Source: Bremerella cremea (lineage in GTDB: Bacteria; Planctomycetota; Planctomycetia; Pirellulales; Pirellulaceae). From it: 64,000 nt of DNA. This document shows positions 46,097 through 55,122 of the stretch, in pieces. Numbering within the stretch: position 1 is the stretch's first letter; each line of letters starts with the position of its first letter. A program made the position numbers and the translations under genes. The stretch lies in the NCBI RefSeq assembly GCF_003335505.1, contig NZ_QPEX01000010.1, positions 496,001 through 560,000 of the forward strand, given 5' to 3'. Below the pieces are notes generated by a model. It was not told where the DNA came from, searched no databases, and saw only the letters and a program-made list of their open reading frames with translations.

Positions 46097-46990
46097 TTAC
46101 AAGTAGTCGTTGGCAAAGTTCTTCACCGATCGCCAGCCCCCCTCTTTGCCTGGCTGAACGACCGCAATCAAGTTGCCTGCCGCATCGACCACCGCCACTT
46201 CACTGGGGCCGCTGGACGAACCTGACTGCTCGATCTCAACCGAGATCAACTTCCCTTGCGACAGCCGGAGGATGCCTTCCTGTCCAATGGTAACCTGAGG
46301 CAACGCCTGCACCGCTTCAACCGTGGGTAACATGGCACGCTCAATCGTCTCGCGGTCGAAATCGGTCGTTGGGTTCAACGCGTTCTCGACACGAAAGCCC
46401 CCAATCGCCGTTCTCTCGAGCGCCGACATGACGGCTGCCGTTCCCAGGCTCCGGGCCAGGTCACGCCCGAGCGAACGGACGTAAGTTCCGCTCCCACAGA
46501 CGATCTCGAGCTTCAGCTCTGGATATGTGTAATCCAAGAGGGTCAGCGAATAGACTTCGATTTCCCGCGCGGCGAGTTCAACCGTTTTCCCTTGCCGAGC
46601 CAAATCGTAGGCCCGTTTACCAGCCACTTTCAAAGCCGAGAAGGCAGGCGGAACTTGCGAGATACGCCCCAGAAACGTGGGCAGCGCTGCTTCGATTTCG
46701 GCCTGGGTTGGCTGCGGTGGATCGCTGAGCGTTTGCACGTTACCTTCGATGTCTTCGGTATCGCTCTGCTTTCCGAACTGAAACGTCCCGACATAGGTCT
46801 TAGGCAACTGCTGAACGTACTCAATCAGCTTCGTTCCATGCCCCACGGGGCATACCAGCACCCCGGTTGCCAACGGATCGAGGGTCCCAGCGTGCCCTGT
46901 TTTTTCAGGGCGAATCAACCGCTGGACAATATTGACCACATCGCGCGAAGTCATCCCGGCAGGCTTGTTGAGGTTTAGAATTCCGTGCAT
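46097..46990 (-). CDS. truB: tRNA pseudouridine55 synthase
   Basis: TruB converts U55 of the T-loop of tRNAs to pseudouridine. The 297-aa product has the family signature GHAGTLDPLATGVL with the catalytic Asp38, the GILNLNKPAGMTSRDVV N-terminus, KTYVGTFQFGKQSDTEDIEG, and the CGSGTYVRSLGRDLA motif. A C-terminal PUA-like portion follows. The ATG at 46990 is fixed by the conserved N-terminus; an upstream frame extension to 47056 is not conserved. It diverges from the lipoprotein gene on the plus strand, 117 bp away. Confidence 0.96.
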   Translation of the reverse strand: MHGILNLNKPAGMTSRDVVNIVQRLIRPEKTGHAGTLDPLATGVLVCPVGHGTKLIEYVQQLPKTYVGTFQFGKQSDTEDIEGNVQTLSDPPQPTQAEIEAALPTFLGRISQVPPAFSALKVAGKRAYDLARQGKTVELAAREIEVYSLTLLDYTYPELKLEIVCGSGTYVRSLGRDLARSLGTAAVMSALERTAIGGFRVENALNPTTDFDRETIERAMLPTVEAVQALPQVTIGQEGILRLSQGKLISVEIEQSGSSSGPSEVAVVDAAGNLIAVVQPGKEGGWRSVKNFANDYL

Positions 46991-47107
46991 TGCTCTCGAT
47001 TTCGTGCGAAACTGGGTTAGCGAGCAACAATTATTCCGCCTCACTGTCGAAGACAACAGGGGGTGCTTTCACTTAGCCAACAATGCGGCAACACGGAACT
47101 TGAAACT

Positions 47108-47617
47108 ATGCTGTGCTTTAATCAACAACGAATTCGTTACGGTGCTTTGCTGACGCTGCTTGCTCTGGCGGCGGTCGGATGCGGGAAACTTCCCACGCCC
47201 CAGCCCACCCCAAATCCGGTTCCGCCTGGGATGCGTGTCGAGATCTACGAACTTGATCCAACCGAAGGTGAAACCAGCCTCACTGCCGTGCATCCCGCTA
47301 CCGGGAAGCCAATCTTCCTCAAAACGCCCCCGTTGATCGGGACGAGCGATGTTGCCACCGTGGCAGAAGTGGAGGAAGAGTATCCTCTCCACTCTGAGTC
47401 CGTCGCGTTTCAAATCGACCTGAACACGGCCGGCGCCGCCAAAATGTCGCAAGCCACCGCCACGCCCAACGGGCAGGAACTGGTCCTGGTACTCAACGGA
47501 TCGCCAGTCGCCGTTGCCAAAGTGATGGCGAAAATTGGCACCCAAATGGTGATTACAGGCGGCAACGACACGGGTGAATTCGCACGCCAAATCAGCGCGT
47601 TGACGAGCGGGAAATAG
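47108..47617 (+). CDS. Lipoprotein of unknown function
   Basis: The 169-aa product has a signal peptide with the lipobox LAAVGC near residue 25. A Pro-rich spacer (LPTPQPTPNPVPPG) follows, then a mature domain with YPLHSESVAFQIDLNTAGAAKMSQATA and NGQELVLVLNGSPVAVAKVM. The latter resembles the secreted SecD-like/SecDF-P1-type segment, where polypeptides contain GAxxFxxxT and LDGxV patterns. The resemblance is weak and I do not assign a function. ATG at 47108 is chosen because the signal peptide follows it. Confidence 0.65.
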   Translation: MLCFNQQRIRYGALLTLLALAAVGCGKLPTPQPTPNPVPPGMRVEIYELDPTEGETSLTAVHPATGKPIFLKTPPLIGTSDVATVAEVEEEYPLHSESVAFQIDLNTAGAAKMSQATATPNGQELVLVLNGSPVAVAKVMAKIGTQMVITGGNDTGEFARQISALTSGK

Positions 47618-47717
47618 TAAATAGGCTTGCTGCTCGCTAACTTTGGCTTGTAATCAACCTAGCCTCCCCCTACTCTAGAGGAGTATCGATACAGTTCCCC
47701 AGACAAGAGGTTTCCGG

Positions 47718-48482
47718 ATGCCCAGGTTGTTGCACGCTTTGTTGGTTCGTTCACTTTTTTGTGCCGTGTTGGGGCTCGGCATGGGAAGTGGGGAGGGGCC
47801 TTCTTGTTTGTGGGGGGCCGATTCCGACGTGGACCAAAAGCGGCTCGTCAGGCATATCAGTCAGCAAGTGGCGCAGCTCAAGCGTGGATCAAGCATTACC
47901 AGCAACGCATTCAACGAATATTACGACCACGAAGATTGGGGCAAACTTTGGCTGGAAGGGCTAACTACCGGCCTAACTTCTTCGAACGAAGAGATTCAGA
48001 AACGAGCGGTCCAAGGGGTACGCAGCTTTGTGGGGAAGGTCGAACTAAATCAGTTGCCGGCGCCCGCGACGAATGCGGCCCAGGATGCTCTGATTCAGAT
48101 CATGAACGGCTCGTATCCCAGCGACATCAAGAAAGAAGCGAAGGTCTTGGCGTGCGTGCTGGGTGTGTTATCGCTGGTGAACGACCCTGCCTTCCCGGCA
48201 TCGAGCCCCGCCGCGTTGCCCTCTAGCCGTTTTCGCTATCCGGCAGACGAACAAGGACGACCGGGCGTGTTGCAAGCGACGAAAGCCCAGTACATCGTTT
48301 GGGAAGAATTCAAGAACAACCGCTCTTTTGGAAAGTTCCGCGAGTTGGAACGAACGAGCGAATACATTGAAATCTTCGACATCGGTAGAGGTCTGTGGGT
48401 CCGGCTCGAACCGACCCAAGCCACTTGGTCTTTCGACAGAAAAAAGTGGGGGCTCATCGGCAAAGGTCAGTTCGAAGATTGA
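47718..48482 (+). CDS. Exported protein of unknown function
   Basis: The 254-aa product has a hydrophobic N-terminus (residues 5-25) that reads as a signal peptide ending before about residue 34. The mature part contains a helical segment (DQKRLVRHISQQVAQLKRG...) and a C-terminal beta-rich segment (YIEIFDIGRGLWVRLEPTQATW). No family or catalytic motif is recognised. AAGAGG lies 7-12 bases before the ATG. It is followed 142 bp later by the glycosidase-like gene. Confidence 0.6.
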   Translation: MPRLLHALLVRSLFCAVLGLGMGSGEGPSCLWGADSDVDQKRLVRHISQQVAQLKRGSSITSNAFNEYYDHEDWGKLWLEGLTTGLTSSNEEIQKRAVQGVRSFVGKVELNQLPAPATNAAQDALIQIMNGSYPSDIKKEAKVLACVLGVLSLVNDPAFPASSPAALPSSRFRYPADEQGRPGVLQATKAQYIVWEEFKNNRSFGKFRELERTSEYIEIFDIGRGLWVRLEPTQATWSFDRKKWGLIGKGQFED

Positions 48483-48624
48483 GCAGAAGCTTTGATAAGC
48501 GTGAAGCGAGCTTGTCGCATCGGCTGATAGCCATCCAAAAAACTTGCGTGCGTTGAACAAACGTGAGAGAATTTCCAGCCTTGCCTCTTCACGCTTCCCT
48601 TCTCTCCGTTGCCGAGCTATTCCG

Positions 48625-50058
48625 ATGCGCAATCTCCTGGCTGGTAATTTCTTTTTGCCTTCCCTGTTGGCAATTCTTTGGGTCGGTGGTTTTGCCGCCC
48701 ATCATGCAGCCCAAGCCATTGAACCGTGGGCCGAAGATCCTTGGTACTGGGCTTCGGCTGGTCAGCCTGTTTTGCTGTTGGGTGGGAGCGATGACGACAA
48801 CTTGTTTCAGTGGCCGCACGAAAAGCTCTTGCCTCAACTCGATCGCATCCAAGCGGCTGGCGGAAATTTTGTTCGCAACACAATGAGCGACCGCAAGGAT
48901 GGCGGCTGGGAAGTCTATCCATTTGCTCAGCTAAAAAATGGCAAATACGATCTTTCGAAGTGGAATCCGGAATACTGGAACCGCTTCGAGACCTTTCTTC
49001 AAGAGACCGCCAAGCGGAAGATTTTCGTTCAGATCGAAATCTGGGACCGTTTCGACTACACCGACAACCGCAGCAACGATCCGAAACGATGGGAGAACCA
49101 TCCGTACAACCCCCGCAACAACGTCAATTACACGGCGGAAGAAACCACCTTGGCTCGGCGCTATCCAAATCACCCAGGCAAAAACGACCAGCCGTTCTTC
49201 TTTTCTACGCCTGAGCAGCGGAACATAAAACCGCTGTTGAAAGTCCAAGAAGCATTCGTCAATAAGCTCTTAGATCACTCGCTGAAGTACGATCACGTTC
49301 TGTACTGCATCGATAACGAAACCGCCGCCGAACCGGAGTGGGGAGCTTTCTGGGCGGCACGCATTCAAAAGCGAGCCTCTGCTGCCGGAAAATCGGTTCC
49401 CACGACCGAGATGTGGGACGATTGGGATTTGAAAGCGAAACGTCATCGCCAAACGTTCGATCATCCTGAGTTATATAGCTTTGTTGACGTCAGCCAAAAC
49501 AATCATAACAGTGGCCAGAAACACTGGGACAACTTTCAATACGTACGCCAAGTTCTCAGCCAATCACCTCGCCCGATCAATACCACCAAGACGTATGGAG
49601 CCGATGGCAATAAATTTGGCCACTCCGATCAAGATGCGATCGAGCGTTTCTGGCGTCATCTACTCGGCGGCGGAGCAGCGATTCGTTTCCATCGGCCTGA
49701 ATCTGGGCTGGGGATTAACGACAAAGCGGTTGCCTGCATTCAGGCCGCCCGACTTGTGACCGATAAAGTTCCGGCTTGGAAGCTGCAGCCAGCGATGCCG
49801 CTGTTGGCCTCCCGCGAGCCGAACGAATGTTACGCGGCAGCCACGGCCAACGGTGACACGGTCGTTTTATTCTTCCCGCAAAGCGATCGTCCCCGCCAAG
49901 TTGCATGGCAATCGCCCGACAAACAAGCATCGCGTTGGCATGTTACCTGGATCGACATCGACCAAGGGAAGCTTGCTTCGGAAGCAGAACTTACCAGCAA
50001 CCAGATCTCTCCGCCAAAATCACTCGGTAATGTCGCGGCAATCCTTGAAAAAGAATGA
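48625..50058 (+). CDS. Secreted TIM-barrel glycoside-hydrolase-like protein
   Basis: The 477-aa product has a signal peptide (to about residue 32) and a barrel-like domain: QPVLLLGGSDDDNLFQWP, DRIQAAGGNFVRNTMSDR, KRKIFVQIEIWDRFDYTD, and HVLYCIDNETAAEPEWGAFWA. The last has the Asn-Glu pair expected for the acid/base of clan-A glycosidases. A later beta-sandwich (about 375-470) resembles the C-terminal domain of such enzymes. I cannot place it in a GH family. The ATG at 48625 is chosen for the signal peptide that follows. Confidence 0.65.
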   Translation: MRNLLAGNFFLPSLLAILWVGGFAAHHAAQAIEPWAEDPWYWASAGQPVLLLGGSDDDNLFQWPHEKLLPQLDRIQAAGGNFVRNTMSDRKDGGWEVYPFAQLKNGKYDLSKWNPEYWNRFETFLQETAKRKIFVQIEIWDRFDYTDNRSNDPKRWENHPYNPRNNVNYTAEETTLARRYPNHPGKNDQPFFFSTPEQRNIKPLLKVQEAFVNKLLDHSLKYDHVLYCIDNETAAEPEWGAFWAARIQKRASAAGKSVPTTEMWDDWDLKAKRHRQTFDHPELYSFVDVSQNNHNSGQKHWDNFQYVRQVLSQSPRPINTTKTYGADGNKFGHSDQDAIERFWRHLLGGGAAIRFHRPESGLGINDKAVACIQAARLVTDKVPAWKLQPAMPLLASREPNECYAAATANGDTVVLFFPQSDRPRQVAWQSPDKQASRWHVTWIDIDQGKLASEAELTSNQISPPKSLGNVAAILEKE

Positions 50059-50152
50059 ACTACGGAGAAAACCATAGAGTCTGGCACGTCCTTTGCACGA
50101 TGAGGTGAGCAGGTAATTCAACCGACCACTTTCAAGCTCGCAAAGGATAGCC

Positions 50153-50992
50153 ATGACCGACGTAAGCATTCCTCTTCCCAAATGCCAACCCCTCAAGATT
50201 CTCACCGGCCAGAAAGCGATTGTCACCGGGGGAAGCTCAGGGATCGGTAAAGCGGTGGCCATTGCCTTGGGCGAGGCTGGTGCAGACGTTGTGGTCAACT
50301 ATCACAGCAACGAAGAAGAAGCGAACAACGTCGCGCAAACGATCACTTCAGCCGGATCACAAGCCTTGGTCGTGGGGGCAGATGTCTCGCAGGAAGACCA
50401 AGTGCAAAGCATGTTCCGACAGGCCATCGATAAGTTTGGCACCGTCGATATTTTGGTCGCCAACGCCGGTCTGCAACAAGATGCCCCACTCGACGAGATG
50501 ACGCTCAAGCAGTGGGAAAAGGTTATCTCCGTGAATCTAACCGGGCAATTTCTCTGTGCTCGAGAAGCAGTCCGAGAATTTAAACGCCGCGGGGTGGTCG
50601 AGAAAGTTTCGTGCGCTGCCGGTAAGATCATCTGCATGAGTTCCGTGCACGAGATCATTCCTTGGGCAGGCCACGTGAACTATGCCGCCTCGAAAGGAGG
50701 CATCATGCAGATGATGCGCACCATCGCCCAGGAAGTCGCTCCGTTTCGTATTCGCGTGAATAGCATTTGCCCTGGGGCAATTCGAACACCGATCAACTCG
50801 CAGGCCTGGAACACGCAAGAGGCTTACAATTCGCTCATGAAACTGGTTCCCTACAATCGGATCGGCGAGCCCGAAGATATCGGTCGAGCTGCCGCTTGGT
50901 TAGCTTCTGATCAAGCAGATTACATTACCGGAGCAAGCCTATTGGTCGACGGCGGGATGTGCCTTTACCCTGGCTTCGCGCACGGTGGCTAA
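50153..50992 (+). CDS. Short-chain dehydrogenase/reductase (glucose/sugar-dehydrogenase-like)
   Basis: The 279-aa product is a classical SDR: the cofactor motif VTGGSSGIGKAVAIALGEAG near residue 24, NAG in LVANAGLQQDAP, the catalytic Ser in CMSSVHEIIPWAGHVNYAASKGG with Tyr and Lys four apart, and PGAIRTPIN. Its pattern fits glucose 1-dehydrogenase-like enzymes, but the substrate is not determined. AAAGGA lies just upstream of the ATG. It is convergent with the BLUF gene 17 bp away. Confidence 0.88.
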   Translation: MTDVSIPLPKCQPLKILTGQKAIVTGGSSGIGKAVAIALGEAGADVVVNYHSNEEEANNVAQTITSAGSQALVVGADVSQEDQVQSMFRQAIDKFGTVDILVANAGLQQDAPLDEMTLKQWEKVISVNLTGQFLCAREAVREFKRRGVVEKVSCAAGKIICMSSVHEIIPWAGHVNYAASKGGIMQMMRTIAQEVAPFRIRVNSICPGAIRTPINSQAWNTQEAYNSLMKLVPYNRIGEPEDIGRAAAWLASDQADYITGASLLVDGGMCLYPGFAHGG

Positions 50993-51009
50993 GCTCTGCC
51001 TGGGCAAGA

Positions 51010-51435
51010 TCACACCATTTGCGGGTGGAGCTCGTTTTCAAAGCAAGCGACCAGAAAAGCGAAGAGGTCATCTGCTGAAAACTGGTCCGCCGGCATGCCA
51101 GGCTCGTAGCGATGCTCTTGAAACACTTTGGACGGAATATGCATTTCACAGCGAAGTGCCATCCAATCATCCGCGAAGACGGGCGAGACGACCCGTTGTT
51201 CGCGGCGGATGACGATGTCGTGATGCCGCCAATCCCGCTGAATGCGCTGCATGCTCGCATCCACTTCACGCGGAAGCCCTTCAAGCAATTGGAAGAAATA
51301 GCCATCCAGATAAACCAAGCCCCCAGTGATCCCCGATTTGCTGTTGTAATTGTGGGAGGCGCGAATAATCTCGTAGACATCACGCTGGGTAACATCCGGA
51401 TTGGCAACGCTGGAATATAAAACTTGCTTCAGCAT
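51010..51435 (-). CDS. BLUF-domain blue-light sensor protein
   Basis: BLUF domains bind FAD and respond to blue light. The 141-aa product is a single BLUF domain: Tyr7 (LYSS), Asn31 in SHNYNSKSGITGGLVY, Gln49 in GYFFQLLEG, and Trp91-Met92 in FADDWMAL. The Tyr-Gln spacing of 42 and Tyr-Asn spacing of 24 match the AppA photoreceptor. It has no output domain of its own. The GGDEF-EAL gene ends 13 bp upstream on the same strand, so the two are probably co-transcribed and the BLUF protein may control cyclic-di-GMP turnover. Confidence 0.92.
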   Translation of the reverse strand: MLKQVLYSSVANPDVTQRDVYEIIRASHNYNSKSGITGGLVYLDGYFFQLLEGLPREVDASMQRIQRDWRHHDIVIRREQRVVSPVFADDWMALRCEMHIPSKVFQEHRYEPGMPADQFSADDLFAFLVACFENELHPQMV

Positions 51436-51448
51436 AACTTCTTCCCAA

Positions 51449-52840
51449 TTACACGTTAAAAAGTGAGACCAAATTCGCTAACGGGACGGGCTTACTCAGA
51501 TAATATCCTTGTATATGGCTGCAGCCTGCCTCGCGAACGAGGTCGAGCTCGCAAGCCGACTCGACTCCTTCTGCCGTGGTGGAAACCTCTAGGGCATTTC
51601 CCAACGCAGCGATCATCCGAACCAGGGCAATCGATTCAAAATTCTCGTGGGCACCGGTCACCAACGAGCGGTCGATCTTGATCTTATCGAAGGGAAACTT
51701 ACGCAAATAAGTGATCGAAGAATATCCGGTACCAAAGTCATCTAGCGCAATCCGAACGCCACAATCGCGTAGTTCACGCAAAATCGCGAGCGCCAACTGG
51801 GCGTCTTCAATGAGCGCGGACTCAGTAATCTCTAATTCCAAACGCTCTGGCGGTAGGCCAGTTTCTTCCAGCACGCAAAAAACCGTCGACACAAATTTGC
51901 GGTTGCGTAGCTGCACCGGCGAAACATTCACGGCAACACGATAACTACGCCCCGGCGCTGTGGCATCGCGGCAAGCTTGTTCTAGCACCCAAGCTCCCAA
52001 CTCGACGATTTGCCCCGTTTGCTCGGCGAGCGGAATGAAGTCGTCTGGCGAAACCATGCCCAATCGCGGATGTTCCCAGCGCACGAGAGCTTCCAGCGAT
52101 GTCACGCTATTCGCCTCGATATCGAGCACCGGTTGGTAACACAAGTAGAATTCTTTTCGCTCGATTGCCTGGTCAAGCTCTTCGGCCAGTTCCCGCTGAG
52201 CGTCTACCCGTGTTCGCATCTCCGGTTCAAAAAAGCGAATCACATTGCGGCCTTCGGCTTTCGCTTGAAACAAGGCCAAATCAGCATGTCGCATTAAGTC
52301 CTGGGCATCCTCACCATCGATCGGCGCCAAAGAGATTCCGATGCATGCCCCCACATGAATCGAATGGCCATCGATCTCAAGCGGACTCGAGATGGCTTCG
52401 ATAATCCGCTTGGCCGTCGCACGAGGGGACACGCACTGTTCTTCTGATTTCCGCAGCAATGCAAATTCGTCTCCTCCCAGCCTGCCCACAATATCGCCAG
52501 GCGAAACGGCATGCAGGATTCGCTGAGCGACTTCTTGCAAAACCTTGTCGCCGATTTGATGCCCCAGGGTATCGTTGACCCATTTAAAGCGGTCGAGATT
52601 GATACAGTACAGCGTGAACTCATTCCCTTCGGCAAGCTCGGCGCGGGCCAGATCAATCGCATCAAAAAAAGCTTGGCGATCGTCAAGCAAAGTAACATCA
52701 CGAGAACTATCGAGATCTTGCAAGTCCCATTCACAATTCGCATTGTTTTTCGAATGGTGGAAACGCGTAAGATACCCATCGGAAGGTATTGCCACAGGAC
52801 GATGCGGCGGGACCAGTAACAGGCTGTTGCTTAGGCTCAT
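51449..52840 (-). CDS. GGDEF-EAL protein (cyclic-di-GMP synthesis/degradation)
   Basis: The 463-aa product has no membrane segment. After about 50 residues comes a GGDEF domain with intact RLGGDEFALL (GGDEF at 122-126). The inhibitory RxxD site is replaced by SPGD. An EAL domain begins at residue 230, with LEALVRW (E250), NVS, ELEITES, DDFGTGYSS, KIDRS and AEGVES, all the residues needed for phosphodiesterase activity. Both halves look catalytically able, so the net output cannot be told from sequence. It precedes the BLUF gene by 13 bp. The ATG at 52840 is preferred over a TTG two codons upstream. Confidence 0.93.
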   Translation of the reverse strand: MSLSNSLLLVPPHRPVAIPSDGYLTRFHHSKNNANCEWDLQDLDSSRDVTLLDDRQAFFDAIDLARAELAEGNEFTLYCINLDRFKWVNDTLGHQIGDKVLQEVAQRILHAVSPGDIVGRLGGDEFALLRKSEEQCVSPRATAKRIIEAISSPLEIDGHSIHVGACIGISLAPIDGEDAQDLMRHADLALFQAKAEGRNVIRFFEPEMRTRVDAQRELAEELDQAIERKEFYLCYQPVLDIEANSVTSLEALVRWEHPRLGMVSPDDFIPLAEQTGQIVELGAWVLEQACRDATAPGRSYRVAVNVSPVQLRNRKFVSTVFCVLEETGLPPERLELEITESALIEDAQLALAILRELRDCGVRIALDDFGTGYSSITYLRKFPFDKIKIDRSLVTGAHENFESIALVRMIAALGNALEVSTTAEGVESACELDLVREAGCSHIQGYYLSKPVPLANLVSLFNV

Positions 52841-53052
52841 TCCCAAGATTCACTTTTGTATTAATCGAAGAAGTGGAATGCTCGCATGTGAAAAGATAAG
52901 ACGTAGCGAAGCCTAGCACGATTCCTTTTTTGAAGCCGGGGAAACAGCGGAAACCCGCGATCAACCCCCTCGGCAGAACACCTCCTCAAAGAAGGCCTGG
53001 CAAGTCGCCACACAAGCAGCCGAACTTCCCTCTCCCTATCGCTTCTTGGGCG

Positions 53053-53895
53053 TTACCTTAGCCACTCTGGCAACCACCACGGCAACGCATCTTCTAGCAA
53101 CGGAAGGTCGTCGCGGTAGCCAGGTTCATTGAGGGCCAGCGGCTGAGTCCGCATGGCCAAACCGCACAAGTCGCGCCAACGTTCCTTGCGTGTCAGGGCC
53201 CGCCGCAGAAGCAACTCGGCGGCGGCCATCTGCCAGTTTCTGCTTTTCCCACCCCACAAGGGGATGCCGGCGACTTCGTCTCGGGTTTGCCCGAGCATAA
53301 TTTCCTGTTCTTCCAGCGGTTGATCCCAAAACCCCTGGCGGATAGAGGGGGGAAGCTCCCTACTGCCTGACCGGACGATCTCTTGCCGATATTCGCTTAA
53401 GCAAGCGGCATAACGTGGCCATCCCGGCCAAGAAGTGGGGGGATAATCGTGCCAGGCTTTCTGCAAATGACTGAGCGTTTCCAAAGAAACGGCCGTTGCC
53501 ATCACCTCAAGTACCAAATTAGAGCGAGCCGGTCCCATTTTGATGTGGGCCAATTCGTGTCCCAATTCAAATGCCAACGCTCTCCAACTGTAGATTGGCC
53601 GATAGGGATCAAGCCGGCAATAACGATAAAGCTTGTTACATCTTTGGACCAAAAACTTCGTCCAGCGAGATCCAACTGACCTTAGAAAAATTTGATACGA
53701 ACTGGCATGATGAGCTTGCTCGTCCCAGTAGACCAGCGGCCCCCATTTTCGGGGATCGTCTAGCACCAGTGTCAAGGGACGAACGCCGAACGGAGGCTTG
53801 CCTGGAATTAACGTATCGACCTGAGCAACGATGCTGTTGGCTATGTCCATCGCCTCGTGAGGATCGTCAAATCCGACGGTTGCAGTAACTTGCAA
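53053..53895 (-). CDS. HExxH-motif protein, putative metallopeptidase, function unknown
   Basis: The 280-aa soluble product carries GHELAHIKMG with His113, Glu114 and His117, the zinc-binding signature of many metallopeptidases, on a helix beginning AFELGHELAH. A Glu (E130) 13 residues on is a candidate third ligand. The rest has many Trp and Arg (YRPIYSW, WPGWPRYAACL, LPWWLPEWLR). No family is recognised and the active-site Glu only suggests catalysis. The start is probably TTG at 53895, preceded by GAGAGA; ATG at 53850 is the alternative. Confidence 0.6.
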   Translation of the reverse strand: MQVTATVGFDDPHEAMDIANSIVAQVDTLIPGKPPFGVRPLTLVLDDPRKWGPLVYWDEQAHHASSYQIFLRSVGSRWTKFLVQRCNKLYRYCRLDPYRPIYSWRALAFELGHELAHIKMGPARSNLVLEVMATAVSLETLSHLQKAWHDYPPTSWPGWPRYAACLSEYRQEIVRSGSRELPPSIRQGFWDQPLEEQEIMLGQTRDEVAGIPLWGGKSRNWQMAAAELLLRRALTRKERWRDLCGLAMRTQPLALNEPGYRDDLPLLEDALPWWLPEWLR

Positions 53896-53945
53896 ATTTC
53901 TGATCTCTCAAAAGGTCGAATGGTGATCCAGCGGCTGGAAACGGC

Positions 53946-54761
53946 TTAACGGATGTCTTTCAAGCCAGATGCCTCGTCGACAATTGCCGGTACCAGCCGT
54001 CCCGTATGCCCCTCTTTGCTATGTGTTCCCCGCCCAATCAAAAATTTGCCTGGCCCAACCCCCACAATTCCCAAAGCCGCATCGTAAGGCCAACGCTTGA
54101 CATCCTTGAAATCTGACGATGTCCGCAGAAGTTCGGCTGGCTTGCCATAACAACCAAACCACCAATGTCCATCGTGGAACGCTGCCGTTTGGATTCCCAT
54201 CAGGGTGTAGCCACTGGCAATCACGTGCCGCTGGACGAATTTAAAATCGGTGTCGTATTGGTAAGCGTAGTTTTCATCTGTCCCCGGCGGTAAGCCACCA
54301 ACGACAAAGAAATGCCCGCCGTGAAAGTCGATCCCGCCTGCCCCATGAACCACTTCCGGAACTTGATGTTTGGCGATCTCTGCGAGCGTTTCCGCATCGT
54401 AAACAAATACCCACGAATCCGCCTCGCCAGCGGGCTTGTTAAACTGCCCAAGATTAACCGCCACATAGAGCTTGCCATCATGGTAACACAAATCTCCTTG
54501 GTGACTTGGTGCGTCGACCGCCGCCAAGATTTCCCCCTCCGTGTCGGTCTTCACCAGGCGATCCGTAAACGACCAGTAGACATCACCCTGGCGATTACAG
54601 CACACACCTTGCAAATGCCCACGGTAGGTCCCTGGACAATCAATTTGCTGAAAGGGAATTTCTTCTGGCACAGCATCCGCAGCCCTGACCTGCGAATCTA
54701 AGATTGTCCAACAAGCGATTGCGAGCAGGTAAATCAAAACCATGGAGCGATTCCTATTCAT
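53946..54761 (-). CDS. Secreted beta-propeller-like protein
   Basis: The 271-aa product has a signal peptide (hydrophobic residues 8-20, cleavage probably after about 27). Repeating four-strand sheets follow: GVCCNRQGDVYWSFTDRLVKTD, DLCYHDGKLYVAVNLGQF, GGIDFHGGHFFVVGGLPPGT, and TAAFHDGHWWFGCYG. The pattern fits a small propeller of the NHL/YVTN type used for binding. No enzyme motif is seen. Role unknown. It is upstream of the HExxH gene on the same strand by 50 bp. Confidence 0.65.
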   Translation of the reverse strand: MNRNRSMVLIYLLAIACWTILDSQVRAADAVPEEIPFQQIDCPGTYRGHLQGVCCNRQGDVYWSFTDRLVKTDTEGEILAAVDAPSHQGDLCYHDGKLYVAVNLGQFNKPAGEADSWVFVYDAETLAEIAKHQVPEVVHGAGGIDFHGGHFFVVGGLPPGTDENYAYQYDTDFKFVQRHVIASGYTLMGIQTAAFHDGHWWFGCYGKPAELLRTSSDFKDVKRWPYDAALGIVGVGPGKFLIGRGTHSKEGHTGRLVPAIVDEASGLKDIR

Positions 54762-55122
54762 AGTCGTGTCGCGGAGAGAGGCTGAGGAGGGGCAAGAGCA
54801 ACCATTTTTGCAGGAGAGATTCCATTCGCTCCTCATTTTGGCCCTGCGATCGGCCCGATTCAACTAGCCCAAGTTCGTTGTATAACGAAGTCCTACGCGG
54901 CCAAGCGAACAGAGGCAACCAACAGAAGCCGCGCGGAATGCCTGCTGAACGTCTCGCCCCGTTTCGATTCCATACGCTGACCTCCCTAGCTCATTGAATG
55001 CAGGGGCCTGCGGGAATCAATTTCCGACTTCCGGCCACCCCCGGTTAGAGAAAGTTCCCGCTCTTCGCTATAACAAAGGAGACAACACCAGCCATGACTT
55101 CGGCCCCCTAGGAATTCCTTCT
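54762..55122 (+). promoter_or_regulatory. hemL upstream region with a five-codon leader ORF
   Basis: In this region of about 360 bp, TATAAC near 55069 could be a -10 element, but the -35 is poor. AAAGGAG at about 55075-55081 sits before ATG at 55094, which begins a five-codon ORF (MTSAP) ending at TAG 55109-55111, 11 bp before the hemL ATG. The best ribosome binding site thus serves the mini-ORF; hemL has its own weaker AGGA. Re-initiation or coupling is possible. The rest of the region shows nothing. Confidence 0.4.
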
